NCBI RefSeq assembly: GCF_011604685.1 | Contig: NZ_CP050063.1 | Span: 1,572,501 to 1,636,500, forward strand | Direction: 5' to 3' | DNA from: Spirosoma aureum | GTDB lineage: Bacteria > Bacteroidota > Bacteroidia > Cytophagales > Spirosomataceae | DNA length: 64,000 bases | In this document: positions 28,252-36,485 of the stretch, in pieces | How positions within the stretch are numbered: the first letter of the stretch is position 1 | Layout of the letters: every line of letters starts with the position of its first letter | Program-made: the position numbers and the translations under genes | The notes under the pieces: model-generated | The model's input: only the letters and a program-made list of their open reading frames with translations | The model's database searches: none | What the model was told of the DNA's origin: nothing

Positions 28252-29286
28252 TTAAGCCTGGGTTCCCAGACCGATTAATACGGTCGACAGAACAATCAGT
28301 AGTAAACCAGCAAACACCACACTATAGGTTCGGCGGCTGGCTCCCCGCCATTCCCAAAGCACTAATCCCCAGAGTGTGCTGAAGGTAATAATAAAGGCCA
28401 TGTGCATTGTCCAGCCCGCAAACCGAATGCCATCGGGCAGGTAGTTATCGCCCATGCCGTAGAAGAAAAACTGAAAATACCAGGTCGTTCCGGCGAGCAT
28501 TGCCCAGATGTAGTTGCGAAGCAGCGGTGTCTGACTATCCGTATAATCACCGAACGACCGATTTCGGCGGTTTAGAATCATACACCAGATGAAATTGGTC
28601 GTAAAGCCACCGAACATCAGCACCGGATAAATGGCATTGTTTTGCCAGAGCGGGTCGGTTCCGTTCGTAACGGCCATTTTTGCAATCGGTTTCCCTGCTG
28701 TGAGCGCAAAAGCGAAACAGGCACTCAGAATGCCCGAAATGGTAGCGACGATAATCCCTTTTTTAAGGTTAAATTCAGCAACGGTGGCTTTTTGTTGCGC
28801 CGGGTTAAGTTCCCGCTCTTTCAATACACCCGCCCAGCCACAAACGGCAATGCCCACTAAGCATAACGCAACTCCGCCCAAAGTGTAATGGCCCGTACTG
28901 GTGTAGAGAAGCATATCTATTTTTCCGTCCCAGATGGGGGGTACGAGTGTGCCAAACGCCGAACAATAACCCAGTGCTACGGCCATACCCAGAGAGATAC
29001 CCAGATACCGCATCGTCAGGCCGAAGGTTAATCCGCCAATACCCCAGAGAACGCCAAAAAAGTAGGTCCAGAAGAGCGTATTGCTATCGGCCGATGTAAT
29101 ACTCGGAACAAGCCCATGTACGGTTATACTACCCATTACCCAGGGCACAATGATCCATGATGCCACCCCGCCGACAATCCAGGCACTCTCCCACGACCAT
29201 TGCTTAACGTTACGGAAGGGCAAATAAAAACTGCCGGAAGCAAACCCGCCGACAGCATGATAAAAAACTCCCAAAATGGCATTCAT
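28252..29286 (-). CDS. rhaT: L-rhamnose:proton symporter family transporter (RhaT)
   Basis: A 344-residue polytopic membrane protein of about ten helices. Its start AILGVFYHAVGGFASGSFYL and the blocks LFWTYFFGVLWGIGGLTFGL, YLGISLGMAVALGYCSAFGT and GDNYLPDGIRFAGWTMHMAF match the RhaT family, which imports L-rhamnose with a proton. It lies 85 bases upstream of lutA on the same strand. Rhamnose breakdown yields lactaldehyde, which can be oxidised to lactate, so RhaT next to LutABC is metabolically sensible. Rhamnose isomerase, kinase and aldolase genes are not in the window. Confidence 0.85.
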   Translation of the reverse strand: MNAILGVFYHAVGGFASGSFYLPFRNVKQWSWESAWIVGGVASWIIVPWVMGSITVHGLVPSITSADSNTLFWTYFFGVLWGIGGLTFGLTMRYLGISLGMAVALGYCSAFGTLVPPIWDGKIDMLLYTSTGHYTLGGVALCLVGIAVCGWAGVLKERELNPAQQKATVAEFNLKKGIIVATISGILSACFAFALTAGKPIAKMAVTNGTDPLWQNNAIYPVLMFGGFTTNFIWCMILNRRNRSFGDYTDSQTPLLRNYIWAMLAGTTWYFQFFFYGMGDNYLPDGIRFAGWTMHMAFIITFSTLWGLVLWEWRGASRRTYSVVFAGLLLIVLSTVLIGLGTQA

Positions 29287-29527
29287 AGAAAAACGGTTTA
29301 GGAAAATGTCAGGCGGATCAACCGCCCACCGGTCAGGGAAAATGACAGTAACTTGTAAAGATGATACGTAATGACGAGAGAACTTTCCTGCTCTTTCCTG
29401 CCGTGTTCAGAAACAGAACGTTTTACGCGCCTTCTCTGATAAGAATCTGAGGGTGTATGCCTACTCATTGACTGGAATAGCGGCTCTTACCTAAGAGTGG
29501 CGAACAGGAATAGTTCATGAATTTACT
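29287..29527. other. Spacer upstream of rhaT
   Basis: No gene. It holds a short hairpin GGCGG/CCGCC at 29312-29316 and 29322-29326, a possible regulator site for rhaT, and the sequence GAAAATG-(T/A)-CAG twice (29302 and 29339). No matching -7 box was found. Confidence 0.35.
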
Positions 29528-29575
29528 AAAAATAACGCGACTGGAGCCAATTGCTCTATCGGCGTCAGTCGCGTT
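29528..29575 (-). terminator. Intrinsic terminator of the cysteine hydrolase gene
   Basis: Read on the minus strand, the 10-bp arm AACGCGACTG (29575-29566) pairs with CAGTCGCGTT (29543-29534), and the stem is followed by T-rich sequence (complement of AAAAA at 29528-29532). It lies 29 bases beyond the stop at 29604. Confidence 0.75.
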
Positions 29576-29603
29576 TTCTGGAAATGTAGGATTTCAAACA
29601 GAA

Positions 29604-30245
29604 TCAGGCCGAGTAGCCCCGTGTTTCTACTTCCTGAACAGCTTCACCTGTCAGTTCATCTAAAAACTGATCGTGGGTCATGGGTTTAGAAAACATCGGG
29701 AAGTTTTTGGCGCAGGCAAATTTTTGTTCTTCTTCGCTAAGTGTGGCGGTACAGTCGGTAAGCGTCACGACTTCAAAGCCTTTTTCGTAACCAGATCGCA
29801 TGGTCGATTCCACACAACAATTGGTAAGAAAACCACCCAGCGCAATCGTTTCGATGCCTTTACTCCGAAGAATAAAGTCAAGATTGGTACTGGCGAACGC
29901 ATCAAGACCGCGCTTGCCTTCCAGCACAATATCACCGGGTTGTGGGGCCAGCGAGTCGATAATGTCAACGCCCCACGAACCTTTCCGGAAGGATTGACTG
30001 TCGACCACACCTTTCAGAATCCCATATGGATGCTTCGTAATCTCAAAATAGCCTTCCTGAAAGCTAATCGGCGAATGAATAACAACGGCTCCGGCTTCAC
30101 GGGCTTTCTGGACCAGATCGAGGGTGTTGGCCAGCATGTTGGTTGATTCCATTACACCCTTAACGGCATCGTGCAGGCTACCACCCGGCGACGTAAAATC
30201 GTTCTGATATTCGATCAGGACAACGGCAGTTTTTTGCGGATTCAT
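29604..30245 (-). CDS. Isochorismatase-family cysteine hydrolase
   Basis: A 213-residue cysteine hydrolase. The catalytic set is visible: D16 in LIEYQNDF, K111 in VLEGKRGLDAF, and C144 in GGFLTNCCVESTMRSGYEKG, preceded by the usual cis-peptide region. The family hydrolyses amides or enol ethers such as nicotinamide, N-carbamoyl compounds or isochorismate. The exact substrate is not predictable. It is a single-gene unit with its own terminator; a 14-bp palindrome lies about 125 bases upstream. Confidence 0.88.
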   Translation of the reverse strand: MNPQKTAVVLIEYQNDFTSPGGSLHDAVKGVMESTNMLANTLDLVQKAREAGAVVIHSPISFQEGYFEITKHPYGILKGVVDSQSFRKGSWGVDIIDSLAPQPGDIVLEGKRGLDAFASTNLDFILRSKGIETIALGGFLTNCCVESTMRSGYEKGFEVVTLTDCTATLSEEEQKFACAKNFPMFSKPMTHDQFLDELTGEAVQEVETRGYSA

Positions 30246-30370
30246 GACGATTTGGTTTTAAATGTATTGACGTTGTTATTCTTCAACGAATGCCTTTCTG
30301 TATTATCTGGAACGTGTGCGAGCGATCTTTTATTAACTAAAGTACCCTGAACGTTGTGTTTACTCCAATG

Positions 30371-30384
30371 CCTGTTCGAACAGG
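30371..30384. promoter_or_regulatory. Perfect 14-bp palindrome upstream of the cysteine hydrolase
   Basis: CCTGTTCGAACAGG is self-complementary and is followed by ATTCGAA and a run of eight T. It is either a dimeric regulator site for the hydrolase gene or, on the plus strand, a short terminator-like hairpin. No regulator gene adjoins it. Confidence 0.4.
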
Positions 30385-30492
30385 ATTCGAATTTTTTTTG
30401 GCGAAATCGCTATAAGGAAGTCCGTTAGTTTACAAGAAAAATAAGGGCTAGAAAACAAGTCGATACCGATTTCTGTACCTTCTGGATTGACT

Positions 30493-31050
30493 TCACTTCT
30501 GGAAGTCCCACAAGACAATCACCCAGGTTTCGCCAATGGCTGGGTCGTAGAATTCGTGTAGTGATTCGAAGCCAACGCGAGCGTGAGCGCGAAGGGAGCG
30601 GATGTTGTTAGCCGAAATATCGGTTATTAAGACCTGATATCGGTCGCTATAAACATCGCGGTGGTGCTGAAACATCCGGTCGAATACCCGTTGTCCCCGA
30701 TAACCATCTGCCACACAAACCTGCCCCATTACATACCAGGCATGGTCGCGTAGAGGTTTACCATCGTATTGTAGTGTGTCGATCAATCCGAAAAGAGGTA
30801 ATAATTCCGGAACATCGGCTCCGAATTCCGGCAGCATCGTCAGGGCGTAACCGACTACCTTTTCGCCATCTTTGGCAATAATGCTTGGAGCCTCCAGATT
30901 CATGCGGCTCAGAACGGCGGGGTCATGCTCGACCGTTACGAACCCCTGCTCGACCTGGACCTCGATGGGTACATTTTTGCGGAGGTTTGCCTGTTGCAGA
31001 GCCAGAATTCCCTGCACATCAGCTTCAGACTGGACGGTGGTGATAGTCAT
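30493..31050 (-). CDS. GNAT-family N-acetyltransferase
   Basis: A 185-residue GNAT protein. The acetyl-CoA binding motif is in YVMGQVCVADGYRGQRVFDR, with the Q/R-x-x-G-x-G/A-like loop DGYRGQRV, followed by LITDISANNIRSLRAHARVG, typical of motif B, and FESLHEFYDPAIGETWVIVL. The acceptor is unknown. It lies 48 bases beyond the epimerase start side of a repeat-bearing spacer and has no clear partner. Confidence 0.82.
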   Translation of the reverse strand: MTITTVQSEADVQGILALQQANLRKNVPIEVQVEQGFVTVEHDPAVLSRMNLEAPSIIAKDGEKVVGYALTMLPEFGADVPELLPLFGLIDTLQYDGKPLRDHAWYVMGQVCVADGYRGQRVFDRMFQHHRDVYSDRYQVLITDISANNIRSLRAHARVGFESLHEFYDPAIGETWVIVLWDFQK

Positions 31051-31067
31051 CTAATGAAGAATTATGC

Positions 31068-31096
31068 ATGAAGAGTGAAGAATGTTGACTCTTCAT
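31068..31096. repeat. Short intergenic inverted repeat (GAAGAGT type)
   Basis: ATGAAGAGT at 31068-31076 pairs with ACTCTTCAT at 31088-31096, followed by TTTTT. The spacer repeats ATGAAGA three times. It may act as a weak plus-strand terminator, though both neighbours are on the minus strand; it belongs to the same style of low-complexity spacer as 6322 and 23734. Confidence 0.45.
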
Positions 31097-31098
31097 TT

Positions 31099-32199
31099 TT
31101 AACTAATTGTCATTCGCTCCGATTTGGCCAGGAACGCGGAGTCTACTTCAGCACCAATTCCGGGTGTATCGGGTAGCGTAATCTGATAACCGTTGTAGGT
31201 AATGCCGCCGTAGATCGGATCATGGGCGTGTTCAAAACAGCCATCCAGATCGCAGAAACGCACATTTTGACGGGCAGCAGCAAAATGTGCGTTGGCTGTT
31301 AATGCCAACCGCGACTCCGACATACACCCGATCATGCAGGGGATACCGGCGGCTTCGGCGATGGCGTTGATTTTGAGGGCTTCAAAAATGCCTCCGCTTT
31401 TGGAGAGTTTAATATTGAAGTAATCAACGGCTTCTTCACGTACCAGCCGGATCGCATCCGTCGAATCGAACAGGCTTTCATCGGCCATGATCGGCACGGT
31501 CGAAAGCTGGCGAATTTGGCGTAGCCCGGCAATATCATGACGCTTAATCGGTTGCTCGCAGTATTGTACATTCCAATTACCAATAGCACGGAGCACACCT
31601 GAAGCAGTCACTACATCCCATCCCTGATTGGCGTCGGTGCGGATGGGTGTACTATCGCCAATCGCTTTTCGAATGGCTTCGATACGTCTGATATCGTCTT
31701 GTAATGTGGTGCCCAACTTTACCTTGATGGCATCTGCACCCTTTTCCTGAATCCGCATCGCATCTTCCACCATCCGTTCGGGCGTGTTGATATAGATCGT
31801 TTCATCGGTGACGAGTGGCCGTTTCGATCCGCCTAAAAATTGGTAGAGCGGCATCCGGGCGGCTTTGGAAGCAATGTCATACAGAGCCATATCGAAGGCC
31901 GAGCGCGTAGTCGGGTGGCCGGGCAGGTATCGTGTCAGTGCATTGATACAACCTTCTATATCGAGCGGATCACGACCAATCAGCAGTCGGGCCATGTCAT
32001 CGGCCGCAGCCAGGCCCGATGCCTGCGTTTCGCCAACGATCATCCAGAAAGGTGACCCTTCGCCCCAACCGGTGATATGTTCGTCGGTTTGAATTTCGAC
32101 TAGTATGTTCCGGGCGTTTTCAATCGTACCCAGTGAAATAGCAATTGGTGCTTTCAGCGGAATGTCGAAGCGATAGAGGGCAATCTGGGTGATTTTCAT
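31099..32199 (-). CDS. Dipeptide epimerase-like enolase superfamily enzyme
   Basis: About 366 residues from the ATG at 32199 (MKITQIALYRFDIPLKAPIA). Enolase-superfamily residues are all present: catalytic K159-V-K161, metal ligands D189, E215 and D240, and K267 in FNIKLSKSGG on the other face. The C-terminal F-C-D317-L-D319 matches the DxD motif that binds the dipeptide amino group in L-Ala-D/L-Glu epimerases, and CMIGCMSESRL is also typical. The likely role is epimerisation of a dipeptide from peptidoglycan or diet; exact specificity is open. A longer frame to 32238 has no conserved sequence. The amidohydrolase gene upstream ends about 70 bases away. Confidence 0.85.
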   Translation of the reverse strand: MKITQIALYRFDIPLKAPIAISLGTIENARNILVEIQTDEHITGWGEGSPFWMIVGETQASGLAAADDMARLLIGRDPLDIEGCINALTRYLPGHPTTRSAFDMALYDIASKAARMPLYQFLGGSKRPLVTDETIYINTPERMVEDAMRIQEKGADAIKVKLGTTLQDDIRRIEAIRKAIGDSTPIRTDANQGWDVVTASGVLRAIGNWNVQYCEQPIKRHDIAGLRQIRQLSTVPIMADESLFDSTDAIRLVREEAVDYFNIKLSKSGGIFEALKINAIAEAAGIPCMIGCMSESRLALTANAHFAAARQNVRFCDLDGCFEHAHDPIYGGITYNGYQITLPDTPGIGAEVDSAFLAKSERMTIS

Positions 32200-32270
32200 G
32201 CTTACACGCAAAGGATAGCGCACTGGCCGCCAAGTCATTCAGCGTACTTGGCGACCAGTGCGTTTAAAAA

Positions 32271-33401
32271 TTACTTCGGAAACTGCCCCTTATCAAGGCC
32301 AGGAATAATGCGCAGGGCATTTTTGTAATACACCTTTTTCAGAACTTCATCCGGAAGCCCCATGCCATACATGCGCCAGAACGCATGGTATTTTTTATGG
32401 TAAGGGAAATATTCATCGTCGGTTTCGAGGACGCGGAAATAAGTCGCATATTCTGATGGAACCCAACTGTCTTTACCAAATAGAATACGATCCTGATATT
32501 TCTCGAAAAACTTCCGGGAGGCTCGGGGCTGGCGGCCCAGTTCGGCAATAACAGCCCCAATCTCGACATTCATGTTTGGGAAAACTTTCATTAAACTGTC
32601 GAGTTTATTGAGGTCATTCGGATACCAGCCCATGTGTGCCGCAATGAACGTAGTTTTCGGGTGTTTGCGGAATACATTGTGCTGCTCGGCAATGAGTTGT
32701 TCCCAGGGGACAGGGTCATTCGGAGAGCGTTTGCGACCAGCGTGGAGCTTCAGTTCGAGCCAGCGTTCGTTGTAGCGGTCCATGGGGTCCCAGAACGATT
32801 TGGGATCGGCTGTATGAATCAATACCGGAACGCCCAGTTCACCACATTTGGCCCAGATGGGGTCAAGGCGTGGATCATCCACGCGAACGCGCTTGCCTTT
32901 GTCGTCTTTGACGCTGAATCCCAGATTTTTATAGATCTTCAATCCGCGGGCTCCTTTTTTTATGTCGTCTTCAAGGGTTTTTACAGCCTTCGCTGTCCAG
33001 TCTTTATCGTTCACATCGCCGAAATTAAGGTTTGTGAACAGGGCCAGCCGTTTCGGGTTGCTTTTCTGAACATTGGCCATTGCATTATCGAAGAATTTAG
33101 TGCTTTCGGTTTCGTTGCTACTAAATCCGCGTCCGCTCAGGTTAACCATCAACCCCATATTCAGGCTATCCATCTGCGCAATAAGCTTGCTCAGATCGGC
33201 ATTATCCATCTGATACTGATGGTTATGCACATCGATGAATGGATATTTCGAGCGTGTTAGTTTATGTTCCGGCACTTTTAGCGTCGAAACCGGATCATAT
33301 TCTTCAAAGCCCAGAGGTTCGGCGGGTTGGGCAGGTTTAGGCTGACCACAGGCAACTAATCCTGTCAGCAGGATTGCCGGAAGGTAGAGGAGGTTCTTCA
33401 T
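32271..33401 (-). CDS. Amidohydrolase-family lipoprotein
   Basis: A 376-residue protein. The N-terminus MKNLLYLPAILLTGLVACGQ is a lipoprotein signal with lipobox LVAC. The mature part resembles the amidohydrolase_2 (PF04909) fold: FIDVHNHQYQ near the start supplies the first metal His pair, and later segments include LGVPVLIHTADPKSFWDPMD, FIAAHMGWYPNDLNKL and ILFGKDSWVPSEYATY, giving the further His and Asp ligands. Substrates of these exported members are unknown; decarboxylase or lactonase chemistry is typical of the family. It is 13 bases after ispF on the same strand. Confidence 0.85.
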   Translation of the reverse strand: MKNLLYLPAILLTGLVACGQPKPAQPAEPLGFEEYDPVSTLKVPEHKLTRSKYPFIDVHNHQYQMDNADLSKLIAQMDSLNMGLMVNLSGRGFSSNETESTKFFDNAMANVQKSNPKRLALFTNLNFGDVNDKDWTAKAVKTLEDDIKKGARGLKIYKNLGFSVKDDKGKRVRVDDPRLDPIWAKCGELGVPVLIHTADPKSFWDPMDRYNERWLELKLHAGRKRSPNDPVPWEQLIAEQHNVFRKHPKTTFIAAHMGWYPNDLNKLDSLMKVFPNMNVEIGAVIAELGRQPRASRKFFEKYQDRILFGKDSWVPSEYATYFRVLETDDEYFPYHKKYHAFWRMYGMGLPDEVLKKVYYKNALRIIPGLDKGQFPK

Positions 33402-33414
33402 AGACAGATTGTAT

Positions 33415-33900
33415 TTACAAACTAACCCCTAAAGATAAGCGCCACACAATGAGCTGCAATACCTTCGCCCCGCCCACAAACCCAATGTGTTCGGAGGTGG
33501 TTGCTTTAATTGAAATATCATCTTCTGGAATGGCCATAACCTCCGACAGACACGCTTTCATGGCCGGGATGTGCGGATTGAGTTTTGGTTCCTGCAAAAC
33601 GACAGTCACATCCACATTCGAGATTTCGTAGCCTGCACCACGCACCATTTTTAGCACTTCGGCCAGCAGTAACTTGCTGTCTACGCCTTTCCAGCGCGGG
33701 TCTTTATCGGAAAAATGATAGCCAATGTTGCGCATGTTAGCGGCACCCAGCAACGCATCGCACAACACATGGCAAACTACATCGGCGTCGGAATGGCCAA
33801 CGGGTCCAAATGCACTCGGAATATGAATACCTCCCAGCCAGAAAGGTCGTCCTGCTTCCAGGCGGTGAACGTCGTATCCTTGTCCTACTCGTATTTTCAT
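33415..33900 (-). CDS. ispF: 2-C-methyl-D-erythritol 2,4-cyclodiphosphate synthase
   Basis: A 161-residue IspF, full length. It forms the cyclic diphosphate in the non-mevalonate isoprenoid pathway. Zinc ligands are D10-x-H12 in GQGYDVHRLE and the His in the later helix; the family block GPVGHSDADVVCHVLCDALLG and the C-terminal SIKATTSEHIGFVGGAKVLQ are intact. Its start is one base from the stop of the upstream M16 gene, so the two are co-transcribed. Confidence 0.97.
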   Translation of the reverse strand: MKIRVGQGYDVHRLEAGRPFWLGGIHIPSAFGPVGHSDADVVCHVLCDALLGAANMRNIGYHFSDKDPRWKGVDSKLLLAEVLKMVRGAGYEISNVDVTVVLQEPKLNPHIPAMKACLSEVMAIPEDDISIKATTSEHIGFVGGAKVLQLIVWRLSLGVSL

Positions 33901-33901
33901 G

Positions 33902-35137
33902 CTACGCAGCCCGGTAATACAGCGTCGAACAGTTTTCTTTCCGCAGCACCTTGCCTGCTATGCTCTGTACATCATCGGCGGTGACGGCCTGAATGTGAGC
34001 GGCTTCCTCATTGACAAGATCCGGATTGCCCGAATTGGCCGCGAACGCAAGATTCATGGCCCGATTCAGCAGTTCAACTTCTGCGAAAGCAAGCGTTGCT
34101 TCAGCCTGATTTTTCACTTTGGCCAACTCATCTTCTGGCACGGTCTGCTCAACAAATTCCTGAATAACGGCTTCGACGGCTGCGTCAGCTTCTTCGAGAG
34201 AGATACCCGCATTCAACGTTCCCTGAACGACCAGAAGGCCAGGATCGATAGACGAGGTAAGATAAGCGCCTACGTTGCTGAATAATGGGTTGTCGCGGAG
34301 TAGTTTCTGATAGAGCCGTGACGATTTGCTCCGCCCAAGCATATCACTCAGGAGATCGGTACGGTAGAAATCAAGATCAAAACGACCGGGCATGTGATAG
34401 GCTTTATATAAGCCATTTAGGGGGACTTTTGCCGATGTTTCCAGCTTTCGGGCTTCGCCCTGGATCGGCTCAGACGGTAACTGCCGGATGTACTGCTCTC
34501 CCGCCGGAATTGGCTCAAACCACTTCTTGCATAACTGCTTGATCTGCTCAACGGTTACGTTGCCTGCCACCACCAGAATCGCGTTATTGGGCAGATAATA
34601 TTTAAAGAAAAATGCTTTTACATCGTCCAGTGTGGCATTTTCAATATGACTGATGTCTTTGCCAATGGTTGCCCAGCGGTAGGGGTGCTGTTGATACGCG
34701 AGCGGCCGCAGTTTCAGCCATACGTCGCCATAAGGCTGGTTCAAATACCGCTGCTTAAATTCTTCGATCACTACTTTCTGTTGTACATCGAGTACCTGTG
34801 GATCGAAAGAAAGGCTCAGCATTCGATCTGATTCGAGCCAGAAAGCCGTTTCCAGATTGGCTGCCGGAAGGGTGATGTAATAATTGGTAATGTCGGGGCT
34901 GGTAAAGGCATTGTTTTCGCCCCCAACCTTCTGCAACGGTTCATCGTAGCTCGGTATGTGCCGTGAACCGCCGAACATCAGATGCTCGAACAAGTGGGCA
35001 AAGCCTGTGCGTGACGGATCTTCGTCGCGGGAGCCAACATTATAGAGAATATTAACAGCCGCTATGGGCGTCGATTCATCTTCATGAACAAAAACCCGCA
35101 GGCCATTGTCCAGCACAAACTGTTCGTAATAAATCAT
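33902..35137 (-). CDS. M16-family zinc metallopeptidase
   Basis: About 411 residues from the ATG at 35137 (MIYYEQFVLDNGLRVFVHED). The inverted zinc motif HxxEH is H48-L-F-E51-H52 in GFAHLFEHLMFGG, and a downstream Glu lies in QQKVVIEEFKQR, the usual third ligand, so this is a catalytically competent M16 subunit. The second half is the inactive-type M16_C domain (PNNAILVVAGNVTVEQI). No signal peptide is evident, suggesting a cytoplasmic or unusual location. It precedes ispF with a 1-base gap. Confidence 0.92.
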   Translation of the reverse strand: MIYYEQFVLDNGLRVFVHEDESTPIAAVNILYNVGSRDEDPSRTGFAHLFEHLMFGGSRHIPSYDEPLQKVGGENNAFTSPDITNYYITLPAANLETAFWLESDRMLSLSFDPQVLDVQQKVVIEEFKQRYLNQPYGDVWLKLRPLAYQQHPYRWATIGKDISHIENATLDDVKAFFFKYYLPNNAILVVAGNVTVEQIKQLCKKWFEPIPAGEQYIRQLPSEPIQGEARKLETSAKVPLNGLYKAYHMPGRFDLDFYRTDLLSDMLGRSKSSRLYQKLLRDNPLFSNVGAYLTSSIDPGLLVVQGTLNAGISLEEADAAVEAVIQEFVEQTVPEDELAKVKNQAEATLAFAEVELLNRAMNLAFAANSGNPDLVNEEAAHIQAVTADDVQSIAGKVLRKENCSTLYYRAA

Positions 35138-35244
35138 GGTAAAACTTTTGCGTATAGCCCTCGTTAGATAATACGCCGTTAACAAAAGTACGGTCCTGCT
35201 TGTATAGAATCAAACGATGGTTCTTGACTACAATAGTATTGATC

Positions 35245-36351
35245 TTGAAAAATATCCTTTTTTTTCTCAGCCTGTTGTGCCTGCCGCTATGTATGCGGGC
35301 TCAGGCCTTAACTGACTCAGGCCTGCAACAAACTGTTCTGAAAACGCTGGATCATATCTATAATTTCGAGTTTTCGGAAGCCGATGGGTTAATTCGGCAG
35401 ATTCAGTCCCGGTATCCACAGCACCCCGTCAGCCCGATTCTTAAAGCCACTGAACTGGAGTTGCAGTATTTGCCCCTTCACGAGAATAAAGTGGCTACGG
35501 CGCAATTCGTTCAGGCCGCGAATCAGGGGCTGGAGCTGGCTAAAAAGATGCTCGATAAAAACGAAGATGATCCGGAAGGGGTGTTTTTTGCCTTGACGGC
35601 CCACAGTTATCTGGCTTCGCTGTATAATAACAAAGGCGAGTCCCTTAAAGCTGTCGGTGAGTCGAAAAAAGCGTATAGTTTTCTACGGACGGGTTTCGCC
35701 TTAGTGAATAAGAGTCCTGATTTTCATTTCACATCGGGTCTTTACAATTATTACATAGAACGCTACCCGATGGATCATTCGGTTGTTCGGCCGTTCATGC
35801 TTTTCTTTCAGGATGGCGATATGGTACAAGGCCTGAAACAGATGGACGTTGCCAGCAAAAAAGGTATGTTTATGCGACCCGTGGCCAATTACTACCTGGC
35901 TCATATCTACCTCAAGCATGAGATGAACCCCGTCCGGGCGGTTGTTTATACGAAATACCTGGCTGATAAATACTCAAATAACCCGTTGTTTGGTATGATC
36001 AACGCAGAGTCTTTGTTGCTGTCGGGACGGTATACCGAAGCGCGACTTTACGTGCAACGGTTGAAGCAAATGTCCAATAAGCTCGTACCCCTGGCTGTCA
36101 ACACATTCGAGGGTATGCTGGCCGAATATGCCGATAAAGATGATAAAGCGGCCGCCCAGTTCTACGAGACAGCTCTTAAATTACCCTTCAGTGAATCCTA
36201 TACGAAGGAATATCATGCCTTTGCCTATAGCGGAATTGCACGGATTGCCGCTCGCTCCAACGATCGGAACCGGGCCAGACAATACTATAAAAAAGCGTTG
36301 GCTGTTGGGGAATATAAGTCGTTAATCCAGGAAGCGAAAGCGTATAGGTAA
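35245..36351 (+). CDS. Exported TPR-like repeat protein
   Basis: About 368 residues. No ATG precedes the signal peptide; the TTG at 35245 gives a textbook one (MKNILFFLSLLCLPLCMRAQ), while TTG at 35200 would add 15 residues. The mature protein is helical with TPR-like pairs, such as EGVFFALTAHSYLASLYNNK, RPVANYYLAHIYLKHEMNP, AAQFYETALKLPFSESYTKE and NRARQYYKKALAVGEY. It probably acts as a periplasmic or outer-membrane-associated scaffold; no partner is known. It is divergent from the M16 gene with a short shared promoter region. Confidence 0.7.
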   Translation: MKNILFFLSLLCLPLCMRAQALTDSGLQQTVLKTLDHIYNFEFSEADGLIRQIQSRYPQHPVSPILKATELELQYLPLHENKVATAQFVQAANQGLELAKKMLDKNEDDPEGVFFALTAHSYLASLYNNKGESLKAVGESKKAYSFLRTGFALVNKSPDFHFTSGLYNYYIERYPMDHSVVRPFMLFFQDGDMVQGLKQMDVASKKGMFMRPVANYYLAHIYLKHEMNPVRAVVYTKYLADKYSNNPLFGMINAESLLLSGRYTEARLYVQRLKQMSNKLVPLAVNTFEGMLAEYADKDDKAAAQFYETALKLPFSESYTKEYHAFAYSGIARIAARSNDRNRARQYYKKALAVGEYKSLIQEAKAYR

Positions 36352-36389
36352 AACAGGTCAATGATTGACTTGTGCTGTGAAGAATCTTC

Positions 36390-36456
36390 GGTCGGTCATT
36401 ATGCTATGAAGCCGCGATGGTTAACCATCGCATGGCTTCATACAGAATGACCGACC
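36390..36456. repeat. 67-bp nested palindrome before the phosphotriesterase gene
   Basis: Three nested elements: 36390-36400 pairs with 36446-36456 (11 bp), 36405-36413 with 36434-36442 (9 bp), and the centre 36414-36431 is an 18-bp perfect palindrome, GCGATGGTTAACCATCGC. Small bulges separate them. There is no T tract, so it is not a standard terminator. It ends 29 bases before the next start codon. Confidence 0.7.
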
Positions 36457-36485
36457 TTGTATAGGTTGTCTTTCGCTGTCAGAAT

